64,000 nucleotides of DNA from Atribacter laminatus (GCF_015775515.1 NZ_CP065383.1:496001-560000), one strand, 5' to 3'; counted from the first letter of the stretch, positions 36,414 to 44,590 are shown. Program-made: numbers and translations. The notes: a model not told the origin generated them from the sequence alone.

Positions 36414-36851
36414 TCATTCCAAATCATTCAATAACACTCTAATGTCGCCATTTAGGCGAGAGAAATGTTTCTTATCTAAGGTATAAACGGTTAGAGGTCC
36501 TTTTTTATTGGCATATTGGACGAGATAGGAGTCAATAAAATCGACGTTTTTCTCTTTGTAGTCCTGTAACGCACCAACGATGACTTCTTTATCTGGGACT
36601 ACCACACCCTTCGCTTCAACGAGCTGTATCATTACTTCTGCAATCTTTTCTTTCGAATATTCATAGTAACTTTCTAAAGTCCAAATAATTTCAGCGATAA
36701 TGATAGGATGGATATATATCTCCAAATCACCTTGTTCAGCTTGAAGGAAAAGAGGTTCAACTGCCTGGAAAAGTTGAGGATCTTCTTTTAACAAAAAACG
36801 AAGAATTACATTGGTATCAAGCCAAGCTGATTTTTTCATTTTTTTATTCAT
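36414..36851 (-). CDS. VapC-type PIN-domain toxin
   Basis: The PIN protein is about 145 aa with all four acidic positions: Asp in AWLDTNVILRFLL, Glu in IIIAEIIWTLE, Asp in NVDFIDSYLVQ and Asp in VYTLDKKHFSRL. Close relatives cut tRNA or mRNA. It overlaps the AbrB-type antitoxin gene by 8 nt from ATG 36851 (MNKKMKKS). A further in-frame TTG lies at 36860. Compared with the relative at 9817, this one keeps the Glu. Predicted active. Confidence 0.9.
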   Translation of the reverse strand: MNKKMKKSAWLDTNVILRFLLKEDPQLFQAVEPLFLQAEQGDLEIYIHPIIIAEIIWTLESYYEYSKEKIAEVMIQLVEAKGVVVPDKEVIVGALQDYKEKNVDFIDSYLVQYANKKGPLTVYTLDKKHFSRLNGDIRVLLNDLE

Positions 36852-37107
36852 TCTGAGCAATCTTATGTGCTACTTTCATTTTGGTGAGTTCTTCTTCTTC
36901 CTCTATCCCGGGAAAAACCTTTTTCTTGGGAAAAGTCCCAGCTAAATCGAGTAATTTTATCTTTTTTACAAATTTAACTCTTATTTCCTTCTGATCAGTA
37001 AGCTCAAAAAGGAAAGTATCCCCAATTTCAGCTCCAATAGCTTTACGAATTTTGGCAGGAAGTTGTATTTGTCCTTTTCCGGTTAAGCTGGTTTCCTCTC
37101 TAATCAT
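36844..37107 (-). CDS. AbrB/SpoVT-type VapB antitoxin
   Basis: From ATG 37107 the protein is 87 aa: MIREETSLTGKGQIQLPAKI and RKAIGAEIGDTFLFELTD form the AbrB swapped hairpin, then a charged toxin-binding tail (EEEEELTKMKVAHKIAQNE). AAGGTGG lies 8 nt before this ATG. The GTG 12 nt upstream lacks such a site. A good sigma70-type promoter at 37134-37162 lies directly upstream. Coupled to vapC by overlap. Confidence 0.9.
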   Translation of the reverse strand: MIREETSLTGKGQIQLPAKIRKAIGAEIGDTFLFELTDQKEIRVKFVKKIKLLDLAGTFPKKKVFPGIEEEEELTKMKVAHKIAQNE

Positions 37108-37133
37108 TGATATTACCACCTTTCATGATATAT

Positions 37134-37162
37134 ATTATAGCATTGAATTTTTTATCAATCAA
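37134..37162 (-). promoter_or_regulatory. Predicted sigma70-type promoter of vapBC
   Basis: On the minus strand TTGATT (37162-37157) and TATAAT (37139-37134) are 17 bp apart, followed by a leader of about 20 nt with AAGGTGG. This is the best promoter match noticed in the window. Confidence 0.6.
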
Positions 37163-37177
37163 TGAAATAACATCACT

Positions 37178-38021
37178 GGGTCAGGTCTTGATTCTTGAAT
37201 TTTAATCTCATTAATCCGCTCTGGGATTTGATGGATCAAACTTTTTCAACAGATGATATAAAGCTTTGGAAGTATGCATATTAGTAGTAACGAGTGGAAA
37301 AACAGTGATGAGTCTAAATATAGCGATTTATAAATTAAATTTCGAATAAAAATTATCGAGAATTATGATATCAAATGATGAAAACCTAATATTTATTCGG
37401 CATGCCATGGTATACCGCTACATGAATCGGGTTCAATAAAGGCTGAGGGGGTGAGGGGGAGAGGGGGGAGAAAAGTAAAAAAACTGAAAAAGATGAGATC
37501 CTCACGCGGGGAAGCACCGCTCAGGATGACGCCGGTGGCGTCAGATGAGATCCTCACGCCCTCAGCCCTGAATGTATTTTTCAGGGTTAGCTTTGAATCC
37601 TTACATTGTTTTTTCTTACGTCGTAGACTGCGGGCTCAGGATGACCGATGAAAGGCACACCCCCCTAACCCCCCTCAATGGGGGAATTCATTCGATGGTA
37701 TTTACAGGATAGACCACCATGCTGCTTCGCAGCACCACATGAGGATGAAAACTGAGAGGGTCTATCCTCTATCAGTTTCAGTTTTTTTATCTTTTCATCT
37801 TACGCCGTAGGCTGCTATCCTGTGCAGTTTACAGGATAGATAAAATTTTCAGTTAAACCTCAGGAATCATTGGCATAACTTCATTTTCCAAAAAAAAGCC
37901 CTTCCCTTTCACATTTTTCTTGCAATCACTGGCGAATTAAATATTGTATGATTAATCGTCGGATAAAATATTGAATAATATGATGATATATTATAACATT
38001 ATTTGTAGGAGGTGCTGTAGG
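37178..38021. repeat. Repeat mosaic with a solo RAYT end sequence
   Basis: A solo copy of the RAYT end lies at 37178-37201. A decayed palindrome copy (ggcatgccatggtatacc) is near 37400. Family-1 units in reverse orientation lie at 37492-37530 (GCGG/CCGC) and 37544-37647, the latter with a longer insertion between its arms. A family-3 unit with TGCTGC/GCAGCA is at about 37700-37752. The region ends with an AT-rich stretch and the ribosome site of the phd-like gene (GGAGGTG). No gene is called. Confidence 0.7.
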
Positions 38022-38291
38022 ATGAAATTTGTTTCGAGCAAGGAATTACGAAATAATCCAGCGGAACTTTGGAAATCTATAAATAAAGAAGAAGTAATTA
38101 TTACAGTGAATGGAAAACCAAAAGCTATTGTTATTGAGGCTGAAAATAATATCGAAGAACAACTCAAAACTATTAGGAAAGCCCGGGCTGAGGTCGCTCT
38201 GGAAAAGTTAAGGTCCTATTCGGTAAAACAAGGCCTTAATAAGCTTACTGAAGACGATATCGAAAATGAAATTAAAAAAATACGACGGTAA
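38022..38291 (+). CDS. Phd/YefM-type antitoxin
   Basis: From ATG 38022 the protein is 89 aa: MKFVSSKELRNNPAELWKSI, then EVIITVNGKPKAIVIEAEN, the Phd/YefM N-terminal DNA-binding fold. A helical tail follows that should bind the toxin. GGAGGTG at the right distance fixes this start, 51 nt inside a longer open frame. The PIN-domain gene starts 26 nt before its end. Likely autorepressor. Confidence 0.87.
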   Translation: MKFVSSKELRNNPAELWKSINKEEVIITVNGKPKAIVIEAENNIEEQLKTIRKARAEVALEKLRSYSVKQGLNKLTEDDIENEIKKIRR

Positions 38292-38694
38292 TAGCGTAAA
38301 CAACATCGTTCTCGATACCAATGTATTAGTATCTGGTATCATTAACCCTTATGGGAATCCCGCTAAAATATTAAACCTTATCCTCAATGGGAATCTTATT
38401 ATCAATGCTGATGCCAGAATTCTTACCGAATATGAACGAGTTTTAAAAAATCCGAAGTTTTCATTCCCTCCGGATCATATAAAAATTCTCATTCAATTTA
38501 TTTTCCACCAATGTTCCTTCATCGTTCCTTCACCCCTTCAGATTGATTTGATTGATGAATCCGATCTTCCTTTTATTGAAGTTGCAATTCATGAAAATAT
38601 ACCTTTTATCACGGGAAACAAAAAACACTTTGATAATATCGATGAACTCAAAATCTTTTCTCCAAATTCTCTGGGGTCAGGTCTTGATTCTTGA
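38266..38694 (+). CDS. PIN-domain toxin (TIGR00305-like) with a repeat-derived C-terminus
   Basis: The 142-aa protein has NIVLDTNVLVSGI (Asp17), ARILTEYERVL, DESDLPFIEVA and PFITGNKKHF, the usual motifs of this PIN subfamily. The last seven residues and the stop (SGLDS then TGA) are encoded by a solo copy of the RAYT end at 38673-38697. The original C-terminus has therefore probably been replaced. Core residues are intact, so activity is plausible. It overlaps the phd-like antitoxin gene by 26 nt. Confidence 0.87.
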   Translation: MKLKKYDGNSVNNIVLDTNVLVSGIINPYGNPAKILNLILNGNLIINADARILTEYERVLKNPKFSFPPDHIKILIQFIFHQCSFIVPSPLQIDLIDESDLPFIEVAIHENIPFITGNKKHFDNIDELKIFSPNSLGSGLDS

Positions 38695-38697
38695 ATT
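38673..38697 (+). repeat. Solo RAYT-end (REP-like) sequence overlapping a stop codon
   Basis: A 25-bp copy (GGGGTCAGGTCTTGATTC then TTGAATT) supplies the last codons of the PIN gene. The following tctctgaatttta matches copies at 36243 and 39783. Confidence 0.85.
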
Positions 38698-38996
38698 TCT
38701 CTGAATTTTAACCTCATTTATTCACCTGTAGGCTTGATAAACAATATCCATCCACCCCACCCCTTCCACCGTTTTTTTACTTCTTCCCAAAATTAGGAGC
38801 AGAGAGCTCTCATTGTCACCCTTATCCGCGAGCCAAAATTGGGCAAAGCATTTTTTAACTCTTTCTCTCATCCGAGATTGCTTCGGGGGCGTATACGCCC
38901 TTGCAATGACGAAAAAGTGGAGCTCTTTCAATGAAGAGTAAGCATCTTAAAATATTTCTTCTCATGCTATATAATATAACTGCGAGGTGATATTTT
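38698..38996. other. Intergenic; one family-2-like hairpin
   Basis: No gene is supported. At about 38876-38910 GATTGC and GCAATGAC flank the stem GGGCGTATACGCCC, another variable-stem member of family 2. The end holds the ribosome site GAGGTGA of the DUF3782 gene. Confidence 0.6.
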
Positions 38997-39797
38997 GTGG
39001 CAATTGAACAAAAAGTAGATAAACTCGAAGAAGCCTTAATGAGATTAGTATATATTCAACAGAAGACCGAAATGGAGCTTCAGTCATTCAAAAATGAAAT
39101 GTTAGACTTTAAGAATGAAATGAAGGTCTTCAAAGATGAAATGTTAGAGTTCAAGAATGAAATGAAGGTCTTCAAAGATGAAATGTTAGAGTTCAAGAAT
39201 GAAATGAAGGTCTTCAAAGATGAAATGTTAGAATTTAAGAATGAAATGAAGGTCTTCAAAGATGAGATGTTAGACTTTAAGAATGAAATGAAGGTCTTCA
39301 AAGATGAGATGTTAGACTCTAAGGAGTGGTCAAAAAAGAACATTGAAAGTATCAATCGCCAGTGGGGTAATCTGGCGAATAGAATGGGAACGCTTGTGGA
39401 AGATATCTTCTTCCCCTCCATGGATCAAACTATCGAGAGATATTTTCATATACGGTGTGACATCCTTGAGAGGAATAAACGTATCCGTAAGGATGACAAA
39501 TCTTTAGAGATTGATATAATGGCTACCTTGAAGAAGGCCAAGCAGGCTTTTATCGTGGAGGTAAAATCGAATCCCGATCGAACAGAATATATCGAAGAAT
39601 TTCTTGAAAAACTGGATAAAATAACTCAATTTCTTCCGGAACTTGAAGAGTATACCCTAATCGGTATTTATGCCGGATTAGATATGAGCAAAGAAACGGT
39701 TCATCTTCTCACCAAAAAGAGAATCTATGCTATGGTATTTAAAGGAGATATCCTCGAAATTGTAAACTATGATGAATTCTCTGGGGTCAGGTCTTGA
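38997..39797 (+). CDS. DUF3782-type PD-(D/E)XK nuclease-like protein with an expanded coiled coil
   Basis: The 266-aa protein starts with GTG 38997 behind GAGGTGA. Residues 1-30 form a helix. Residues 31-107 are eleven near-identical heptads (FKNEMKV, FKDEMLE and similar), an ideal coiled coil encoded by 21-bp DNA repeats. Residues 140-260 are the nuclease-like core, with SLEIDIMA and FIVEVKS (D and E-x-K positions). The last residues (SGVRS, then TGA) come from a solo RAYT-end copy. The family occurs in many thermophiles and cyanobacteria. Its role is unknown. The broken paralogue at 5880-6545 has far fewer heptads. Confidence 0.85.
   Translation: MAIEQKVDKLEEALMRLVYIQQKTEMELQSFKNEMLDFKNEMKVFKDEMLEFKNEMKVFKDEMLEFKNEMKVFKDEMLEFKNEMKVFKDEMLDFKNEMKVFKDEMLDSKEWSKKNIESINRQWGNLANRMGTLVEDIFFPSMDQTIERYFHIRCDILERNKRIRKDDKSLEIDIMATLKKAKQAFIVEVKSNPDRTEYIEEFLEKLDKITQFLPELEEYTLIGIYAGLDMSKETVHLLTKKRIYAMVFKGDILEIVNYDEFSGVRS
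39087..39320 (+). repeat. In-frame 21/42-bp coding repeat (eleven heptads)
   Basis: Eleven tandem 21-bp units encode FK(N/D)EM(L/K)(E/D/V). Alternate units are nearly identical at 42-bp spacing, which suggests recent slippage expansion. The open frame on the opposite strand here is only its mirror. Confidence 0.9.
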
Positions 39798-40199
39798 TTC
39801 TTGAATTTCTCTGAATTTTAGTCTCTCTCTTTATTCCGATTTTGAATGTGAGGTTTTCATTTTTCCCTTTAGTTTTAATTTTTTTCTCCCCCTCGCCCCC
39901 TCGCTCCGTCTCCCCCCTTCTCGAAAATTGCTGCCAGGTCTTGATTCTTGAATTACCTTATTTGTCAATCTCATTCATTCCTCCGCCGGTTGGGACAATG
40001 AAAGCATTCATAAAAAGAATTGTGAAACTTGGGAGTCGGCAAAAAAGTTGATAAGCGATGAAATGAACTGCAGAAGCTGAAGTATTGGGTAAATAGAGAA
40101 AATGTTTGAACTCAAACTTGCTCTTATCAGGATCGATGAATATAATGTGGGAAAAATATGTGATAAGTAGGAAGATTTATGTGAGCAAGAGGGAGAGAA
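39783..40199 (+). repeat. Two solo RAYT-end sequences and a 120-bp repeat
   Basis: The 25-bp head at 39783-39807 overlaps the end of the DUF3782 gene and begins a 118-bp near-copy of 36243-36362. A second, shorter head is at 39935-39954 (CAGGTCTTGATTCTTGAATT). The rest up to 40199 holds no recognised gene. Confidence 0.8.
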
Positions 40200-40451
40200 A
40201 TGATTAAAACATTGAAAATCGGCAAAAAATCACAGATCGTTTTACCTGTGTCTATAAGAAAAAAGCTTCATATTTCTGAAGGAGACGAAATCATTATCCA
40301 TTCAATTGGAAATACCATTGTATTGGTCCCAAAACCAAAAAGTTATGCCAAATATATGAAAGGCCTTCATGCAGAGATGTGGGAAGATGAAAATCCCGAC
40401 CTTTATGTAAATAAATTACGAGAAGAATGGAAAAATTCAAACACCTGCTAA
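40200..40451 (+). CDS. AbrB/SpoVT-type antitoxin
   Basis: The 83-aa protein opens with MIKTLKIGKKSQIVLPVSIR, then KLHISEGDEIIIHSIGNTIV, the AbrB DNA-binding hairpin, with a tail (LHAEMWEDENPDLYVNKL) for toxin binding. The ATG follows GAGGGAGAG. Its last 25 nt overlap the PIN-domain gene. Predicted autorepressor of this pair. Confidence 0.88.
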   Translation: MIKTLKIGKKSQIVLPVSIRKKLHISEGDEIIIHSIGNTIVLVPKPKSYAKYMKGLHAEMWEDENPDLYVNKLREEWKNSNTC

Positions 40452-40873
40452 ACAATCATCGCATTATTGCCCTCGATACCAATTGTTTCATTTATTACTT
40501 CAAAGAAAAAAGATACCTTAAAGCGCTTGAATATTTGTTCTCCGGCATAGAAAATGGCAGTTTTCAAGCTTTAACTTCAGTCCTGACGATCACTGAAATT
40601 CTGGTCAAACCTCAATCTTTAGGTTTACAAAATGTTGTTGACGAATATATTGCCCTTTTGGGTGCATATCCGAATTTGAAAATAATACCCTTCACTTTAG
40701 ATATAGCGGTACGTGCTGCAGAAATACGATCTACACATAAGTTAAGAACACCAGATGCCATCCACTTGGCTACTGCCTGGGAGAATCAGGCTACCCTTTT
40801 TCTTACCAATGATTTAGATTTTCCTCCTGAAATCGGAAATATAAGGATTATTCATTTAAACCAATTCTCTTAG
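40427..40873 (+). CDS. PIN-domain VapC-like toxin
   Basis: This 148-aa PIN protein has acidic residues in IIALDTNCFIYYF (Asp17), VLTITEILVKP, TPDAIHLATA and LTNDLDFP, so all four metal ligands appear intact. TPDAIHLATA is typical of the VapC group with AbrB-type partners. It overlaps the antitoxin gene by 25 nt. Target RNA unknown. Confidence 0.9.
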   Translation: MEKFKHLLNNHRIIALDTNCFIYYFKEKRYLKALEYLFSGIENGSFQALTSVLTITEILVKPQSLGLQNVVDEYIALLGAYPNLKIIPFTLDIAVRAAEIRSTHKLRTPDAIHLATAWENQATLFLTNDLDFPPEIGNIRIIHLNQFS

Positions 40874-41898
40874 CAAGGTAAATCCTTTTAGATTAGTTCT
40901 AGGTTATTGAATTTTTTCATTTCAATTAAATTACTTATCCCCAGGCTTGACTGACTAAAACATTACCCAAAGGTTGTGGAAGCTCATAAAAGCTGTAAGG
41001 GGTAATCAATGAAAAGGTCTTTTGGTAGAAGGTCTAATTAGGAATACTAATGGGTAAATAATATCAAGAAAAGAAATCGCAAGTATCTTATTTTTTCAAT
41101 ATTTTTGTACTCTACAAATACTTTAAAGATGAGATTGCCACGTCACTTCGTTCCTCGCAATGACGGAGCAGGTGGATGAGATTGCCACGTCACTTCGTTC
41201 CTCGCAATGACGGAGCAGGTGGATGAGATTGCCACGTCGCTGCGCTCCTTCGCAATGACGGATTTAGATTCCTTCTCCCTTGATGGGAGAAGGTGAGGGT
41301 GAAACCAGGATTTAGTGCTTGGCTTGGTATTTAAAGCTAAGATTGTTGGAAAACCAAGCATCCCCCTCACCTTAATCCTCTCCCACCAGGGGAGAGGAAA
41401 GAAAGGAAAATGGGAGAAGATGAGAATGAGGAAGGCAACTAAGATTCGACATGCCATGGCATGTCGCTACATTAATTAAAGACCGGACACAAGAAGTGCA
41501 GGGGTACGAGGAGATTTTTAAATTCCAAGAGGGTAAGGGGGCGAAAAAGAAAAATAATAAAAAAAGAAAAAAGATGAGATCCTCACGCCCTCATAAAGCG
41601 AGGGCTCAGGATGACGCTTGCGGTGTCAGATGAGATCCCCGGGGTTTCGAAAAAAACCTCACAATGTCGTTTTATTGGTGCCTACTTTTTTATCCGGCTC
41701 ACGTCTCACTTATCACGGTTCACTGATTTTAATAAATGAGATTGCCACGTCGCTGCGCTCCTCGCAATGACGGATTTAGATTCCTTCTCCCTTGATGGGA
41801 GAAGATGAGAATGAGGGTGAAACCAGGATTTAGTGCTTGGCTTGGTATTTAAAGCTAAGATTGTTGGAAAACCAAGCATCCCCCTCACCTTAATCCTC
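40874..41898. repeat. Repeat mosaic with 47-bp tandem array and first copy of a duplicated block
   Basis: Up to about 41120 nothing is recognised. Three tandem family-2 units start at 41128, 41175 and 41222 (period 47 bp; GATGAGATTGCCACGTC then a variable core then TCGCAATGACGG). A block from about 41257 to 41640 follows, with the palindrome at 41457-41476 and a family-1 hairpin at 41573-41615 (GCCCTC/GAGGGC, loop ataaagc). The start of a second copy of the same block (about 41768-41898) is cut by the IS481 element. A family-2 unit lies at about 41737-41775. Short open frames are repeat translations. Confidence 0.75.
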
Positions 41899-43204
41899 GG
41901 TATGATCCGGACACATAGGTAACAGAAAGTTCCTGACACATAGGTAACACTTTGTATACTACTGGCATAAGGAGGAATGCCTTATGCCATGGACGGAGGT
42001 ACACAAAGTGGATCTCAGACAAGAATTGATTTATCGTTATCTCAACAAGGAAAAGGTGACAGATTTGTGTCGAGAATATGGAATCTCTCGAAAAACCGCC
42101 TATAAGTTTATTCATCGTTTTCAAGCCTTTGGTTTGGATGGACTTAAAGATCAATCCCGACGTCCTCATCACCTGGCGGGTCAAACTGATGCCCTGACCG
42201 AGCAAATGATTCTGGATACCAAATTCAAGCATCCCAGTTGGGGAGCTAAAAAGCTCAAGCCCGCCTTGGAAAGACAGTATCCCGATATTGTCTTTCCAGC
42301 AATCAGTACCATCAGTGCCATCTTATCTCGCCATGGACTGGTGAGATCACACCCTCGTCGATTGAGAAGAAGTGTGCCAACCAGTCAACTTCGAACCAGC
42401 CATGAACCCAATGAGATCTGGTGTGTCGACTTTAAAGGACAATTTCGAACCCAAGATCGGAAATACTGTTATCCTTTAACCATCACCGATCACTATAGCC
42501 GGTATCTCCTTGCCTGTGAAGCTCTTTCCTCTCCCAGCATTCAAGAATCCCTTCCGGTCTTCAAAGAGTGCTTTTCCACATATGGTCTTCCCCAGGTGAT
42601 CCGCAGTGATAACGGGAGTCCCTTTGCTTCTCTTCACTCTCCCTTTGGACTCACTCAACTCTCGGTGTGGTTAGTGAAACTCGGCATCATCTTAGAGCGC
42701 ATTGATCCGGGACATCCAGAACAAAATAGCCGTCATGAACGGATGCACCGCACCTTAAAAGAAGAGGCCTGTCAAAAACCAGCCACCAATCTTTTCACCC
42801 AACAAGACCGCTTTGAAACCTTTAAAACCATCTATAACACCGTACGACCCCATGAAGCAATCAACCAAGAAACCCCAGCTTCCTGGTACCACAAAAGTGA
42901 CCGGCCCTATCCAAAAACCTTAAGTGATTGTGAATATCCTCATCATACGCTCACTCGTAAAGTCGATTCCTCAGGACGGATTTCTCTTTATGGCAACCGT
43001 CTGATCAGAATCAGTAAAGTCTTTGCTGGTGAACTTCTCGGATTCAAAGACTATACTCATTCCTGGTTAGTTAGTTTCTCTACCTATGATATTGGTATAA
43101 TTGATAAAAAGACCCTTACTTTTGAATCAACGGAGATTCAAGATGATTAAAAAGTGTTACCTATGTCCTTAGACTAAAGTGTAACCTATGTCCCCGTTCG
43201 TACA
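41899..43204 (+). mobile_element. IS481-family insertion sequence, about 1306 bp
   Basis: The element carries one transposase gene and imperfect inverted ends: GGTATGATCCGGACACATAG on the left, TGTACGAACGGGGACATAGG on the right when read inward. Each end also has a second inner copy of the GACATAGGTAACACTTT motif (about 41935-41955 and 43148-43165). It sits in the intergenic repeat between ...ttaatcctc and tctcccaccagg, and the uninterrupted block at 41370-41400 shows the original site. The flanks suggest a 3-bp CTC target duplication (41896-41898, 43205-43207). Boundaries could shift by a few bases. Confidence 0.85.
41984..43150 (+). CDS. IS481-family DDE transposase
   Basis: The 388-aa protein has an N-terminal helix-turn-helix (KVTDLCREYGISRKTAYKFI, about 24-43), a second DNA-binding region, and the integrase core with IWCVDFKG (Asp149), IRSDNGSPF (Asp209) and SRHERMHRTLK (Glu252), the DDE triad. 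The C-terminal part is beta-rich. IS481 transposases lack the IS3 orfA. A single complete ORF suggests the element may still be active. It lies 85 bp inside the left end. Confidence 0.93.
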   Translation: MPWTEVHKVDLRQELIYRYLNKEKVTDLCREYGISRKTAYKFIHRFQAFGLDGLKDQSRRPHHLAGQTDALTEQMILDTKFKHPSWGAKKLKPALERQYPDIVFPAISTISAILSRHGLVRSHPRRLRRSVPTSQLRTSHEPNEIWCVDFKGQFRTQDRKYCYPLTITDHYSRYLLACEALSSPSIQESLPVFKECFSTYGLPQVIRSDNGSPFASLHSPFGLTQLSVWLVKLGIILERIDPGHPEQNSRHERMHRTLKEEACQKPATNLFTQQDRFETFKTIYNTVRPHEAINQETPASWYHKSDRPYPKTLSDCEYPHHTLTRKVDSSGRISLYGNRLIRISKVFAGELLGFKDYTHSWLVSFSTYDIGIIDKKTLTFESTEIQDD

Positions 43205-43207
43205 CTC

Positions 43208-43649
43208 TCCCACCAGGGGAGAGGAAAGAAAGGAAAATGGGAGAAGGTGAGGATGAGGGTGAGAAAGCCTAAGATTCGACATGCCATGGCATGTCGCTAC
43301 ATTAATTAAAGACCGGGCACAAGAAGTGCAGGGGTACGAGGGGATTTTTAAATTCCGAGGGGGTAAGGGGGCGAAAAAGAAAAATAATAAAAAAAGAAAA
43401 AAGATGAGATCCTCACGGCTTCATAAAGCGAAGCCTCAGGATGACGCCTGCGGTGTCAGATGAGATCCTCACGCGGGAGAAAGCACCGCTCATGTGATAA
43501 CAGATTAAAGGTGCACTCCCCCCTGAATCTCCCTTTAATGGAAAATGAGTTTTATTCTACTCAATAACTCAACAACATGAAATTCCTCTCTTCGGAGGGG
43601 TGGAGTTTTATAATCTTAATGGTTATCTTTATGTAATTGCTCTCTTCTT
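43208..43649. repeat. Second half of the duplicated repeat block
   Basis: Continues the block interrupted by the IS: palindrome at 43277-43296, then the same C-rich and A-rich stretch as at 41477-41572, and a family-1 hairpin at 43403-43445 with stem GGCTTC/GAAGCC and the same loop ataaagc as its partner at 41573-41615. A further GCGG/CCGC unit follows at about 43463. No gene. Confidence 0.75.
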
Positions 43650-44060
43650 TCAAAGATTATTCTGGAAAATCTCAAAGCCTTGATGAAGAAAGTGTGAATC
43701 GAAAGTAAATACTGTCGATATGTTAAGACGGTTCATAGTATAAAAAGAAGAACAATCTACTATGCTCAAACCTCGGGCATTCATTTCAAATAGAAAATAA
43801 ATACTCGTGTTGAATGAGTCTTCTTCTATCCAATCAATTAACAGGATTGGTTGAATTTTTCTAATAAATGTTTTTAAGGCATTGATACCCAATCTATTTT
43901 GAATCAGTGCACAACTTTCAACCAGTACAAAAGAATTAATAACCAACTCCGCCTTGGAATCTAATAGCTTTACCCAAGCTGATTTAGCTATAGTATGATA
44001 ATTGTCATTTCGATTGAGAACCGCCAAAAACGCTGAAGTATCAACATAAACATCTCCCAC
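43650..44060 (-). CDS. PIN-domain VapC-like toxin
   Basis: The 136-aa protein starts with GTG 44060: MGDVYVDTSAFLAVLN (Asp7), then FVLVESCALIQ, LSIVDCSSFYTM and VFTFDSHFLHQGF. The four acidic positions are kept. It follows the ribbon-helix-helix antitoxin gene after 6 bp on the same strand. The ATG in the same stretch is out of frame, so GTG is the start. Predicted RNase toxin. Confidence 0.88.
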   Translation of the reverse strand: MGDVYVDTSAFLAVLNRNDNYHTIAKSAWVKLLDSKAELVINSFVLVESCALIQNRLGINALKTFIRKIQPILLIDWIEEDSFNTSIYFLFEMNARGLSIVDCSSFYTMNRLNISTVFTFDSHFLHQGFEIFQNNL

Positions 44061-44066
44061 GGGAAG

Positions 44067-44297
44067 TTACTCCCAGTATTGGTCGTGGTTGATTGATAAG
44101 TCATGAGGACCACTAAATTGCCCTGCTATTTCTTTAGCCCTTTGGCGATTCATCTTATCAGAATGCGCTCCTTCTCCCTCTAGAAAATTGTCTACCGATT
44201 GGCGAATAAGCTCGGATAGGGAAATCCCTTTTTGATTGGCAATTTCTCGAAGCTTTTTTGATTGAGTTTCGGTTAATTGAATTTGAGTTCGAATCAT
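44067..44297 (-). CDS. Ribbon-helix-helix (CopG-type) antitoxin
   Basis: The 76-aa protein opens with MIRTQIQLTETQSKKLREIA and NQKGISLSELIRQSVDNFLE, the ribbon-helix-helix DNA-binding fold, with a C-terminal toxin-binding tail (RAKEIAGQFSGPHDLS). The gene starts at ATG 44297 after CAGGTG. A palindromic operator-like region with an embedded -10 box lies at 44321-44353. Autoregulation is likely. Confidence 0.9.
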   Translation of the reverse strand: MIRTQIQLTETQSKKLREIANQKGISLSELIRQSVDNFLEGEGAHSDKMNRQRAKEIAGQFSGPHDLSINHDQYWE

Positions 44298-44320
44298 TTA
44301 TTTCACCTGTTTATTATGAT

Positions 44321-44353
44321 TACATGATGTATATATTATAACATTATGATGTA
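44321..44353 (-). promoter_or_regulatory. Candidate promoter-operator of the RHH-PIN operon
   Basis: TACATGATGTA (44321-44331) is a perfect palindrome. A related ACATTATGATGTA lies at 44341-44353. Between them, on the minus strand, is TATAAT (44340-44335). Paired palindromes around a -10 box fit binding by two ribbon-helix-helix dimers. Confidence 0.5.
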
Positions 44354-44386
44354 ATTATTAAAATAAAGGTAACCGTTATTAGAATT

Positions 44387-44405
44387 AGGTCTTGATTCTT
44401 GAATT
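44387..44405 (+). repeat. Partial solo RAYT-end sequence
   Basis: AGGTCTTGATTCTTGAATT matches the inner 19 bp of the RAYT terminal sequence. The outer GGGGTC is missing. The rest of the gap to 44590 has no recognised feature beyond a decayed palindrome copy near 44520. Confidence 0.75.
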
Positions 44406-44590
44406 GAACTGGTTTTCAACCTGGTTAATTTATTGGGGAGTTTGTCAAATCAAACTCCCTACAAAAGAATTTAAAATTGTAGGGGTACGAGATATTGCAC
44501 TCGATTGAGGTAGCAACATGCCACGGAATGTGGAATCTTGATTTTCATCCTCACTTGGTGCCGCTAGGCAGAGTGAAAGTCTATCCTTAA

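Noticed and set aside
38722-38931. 69-codon minus-strand frame
   Set aside because: No recognisable domain, and it runs over a family-2 hairpin in intergenic DNA.
39080-39421. 113-codon minus-strand frame with internal repeats
   Set aside because: It is the reverse strand of the coding heptad repeat in the DUF3782 gene.
41128-41270. CRISPR-like array (three units of 47 bp)
   Set aside because: The units are conserved almost along their whole length, without distinct spacers, and no cas gene is near.
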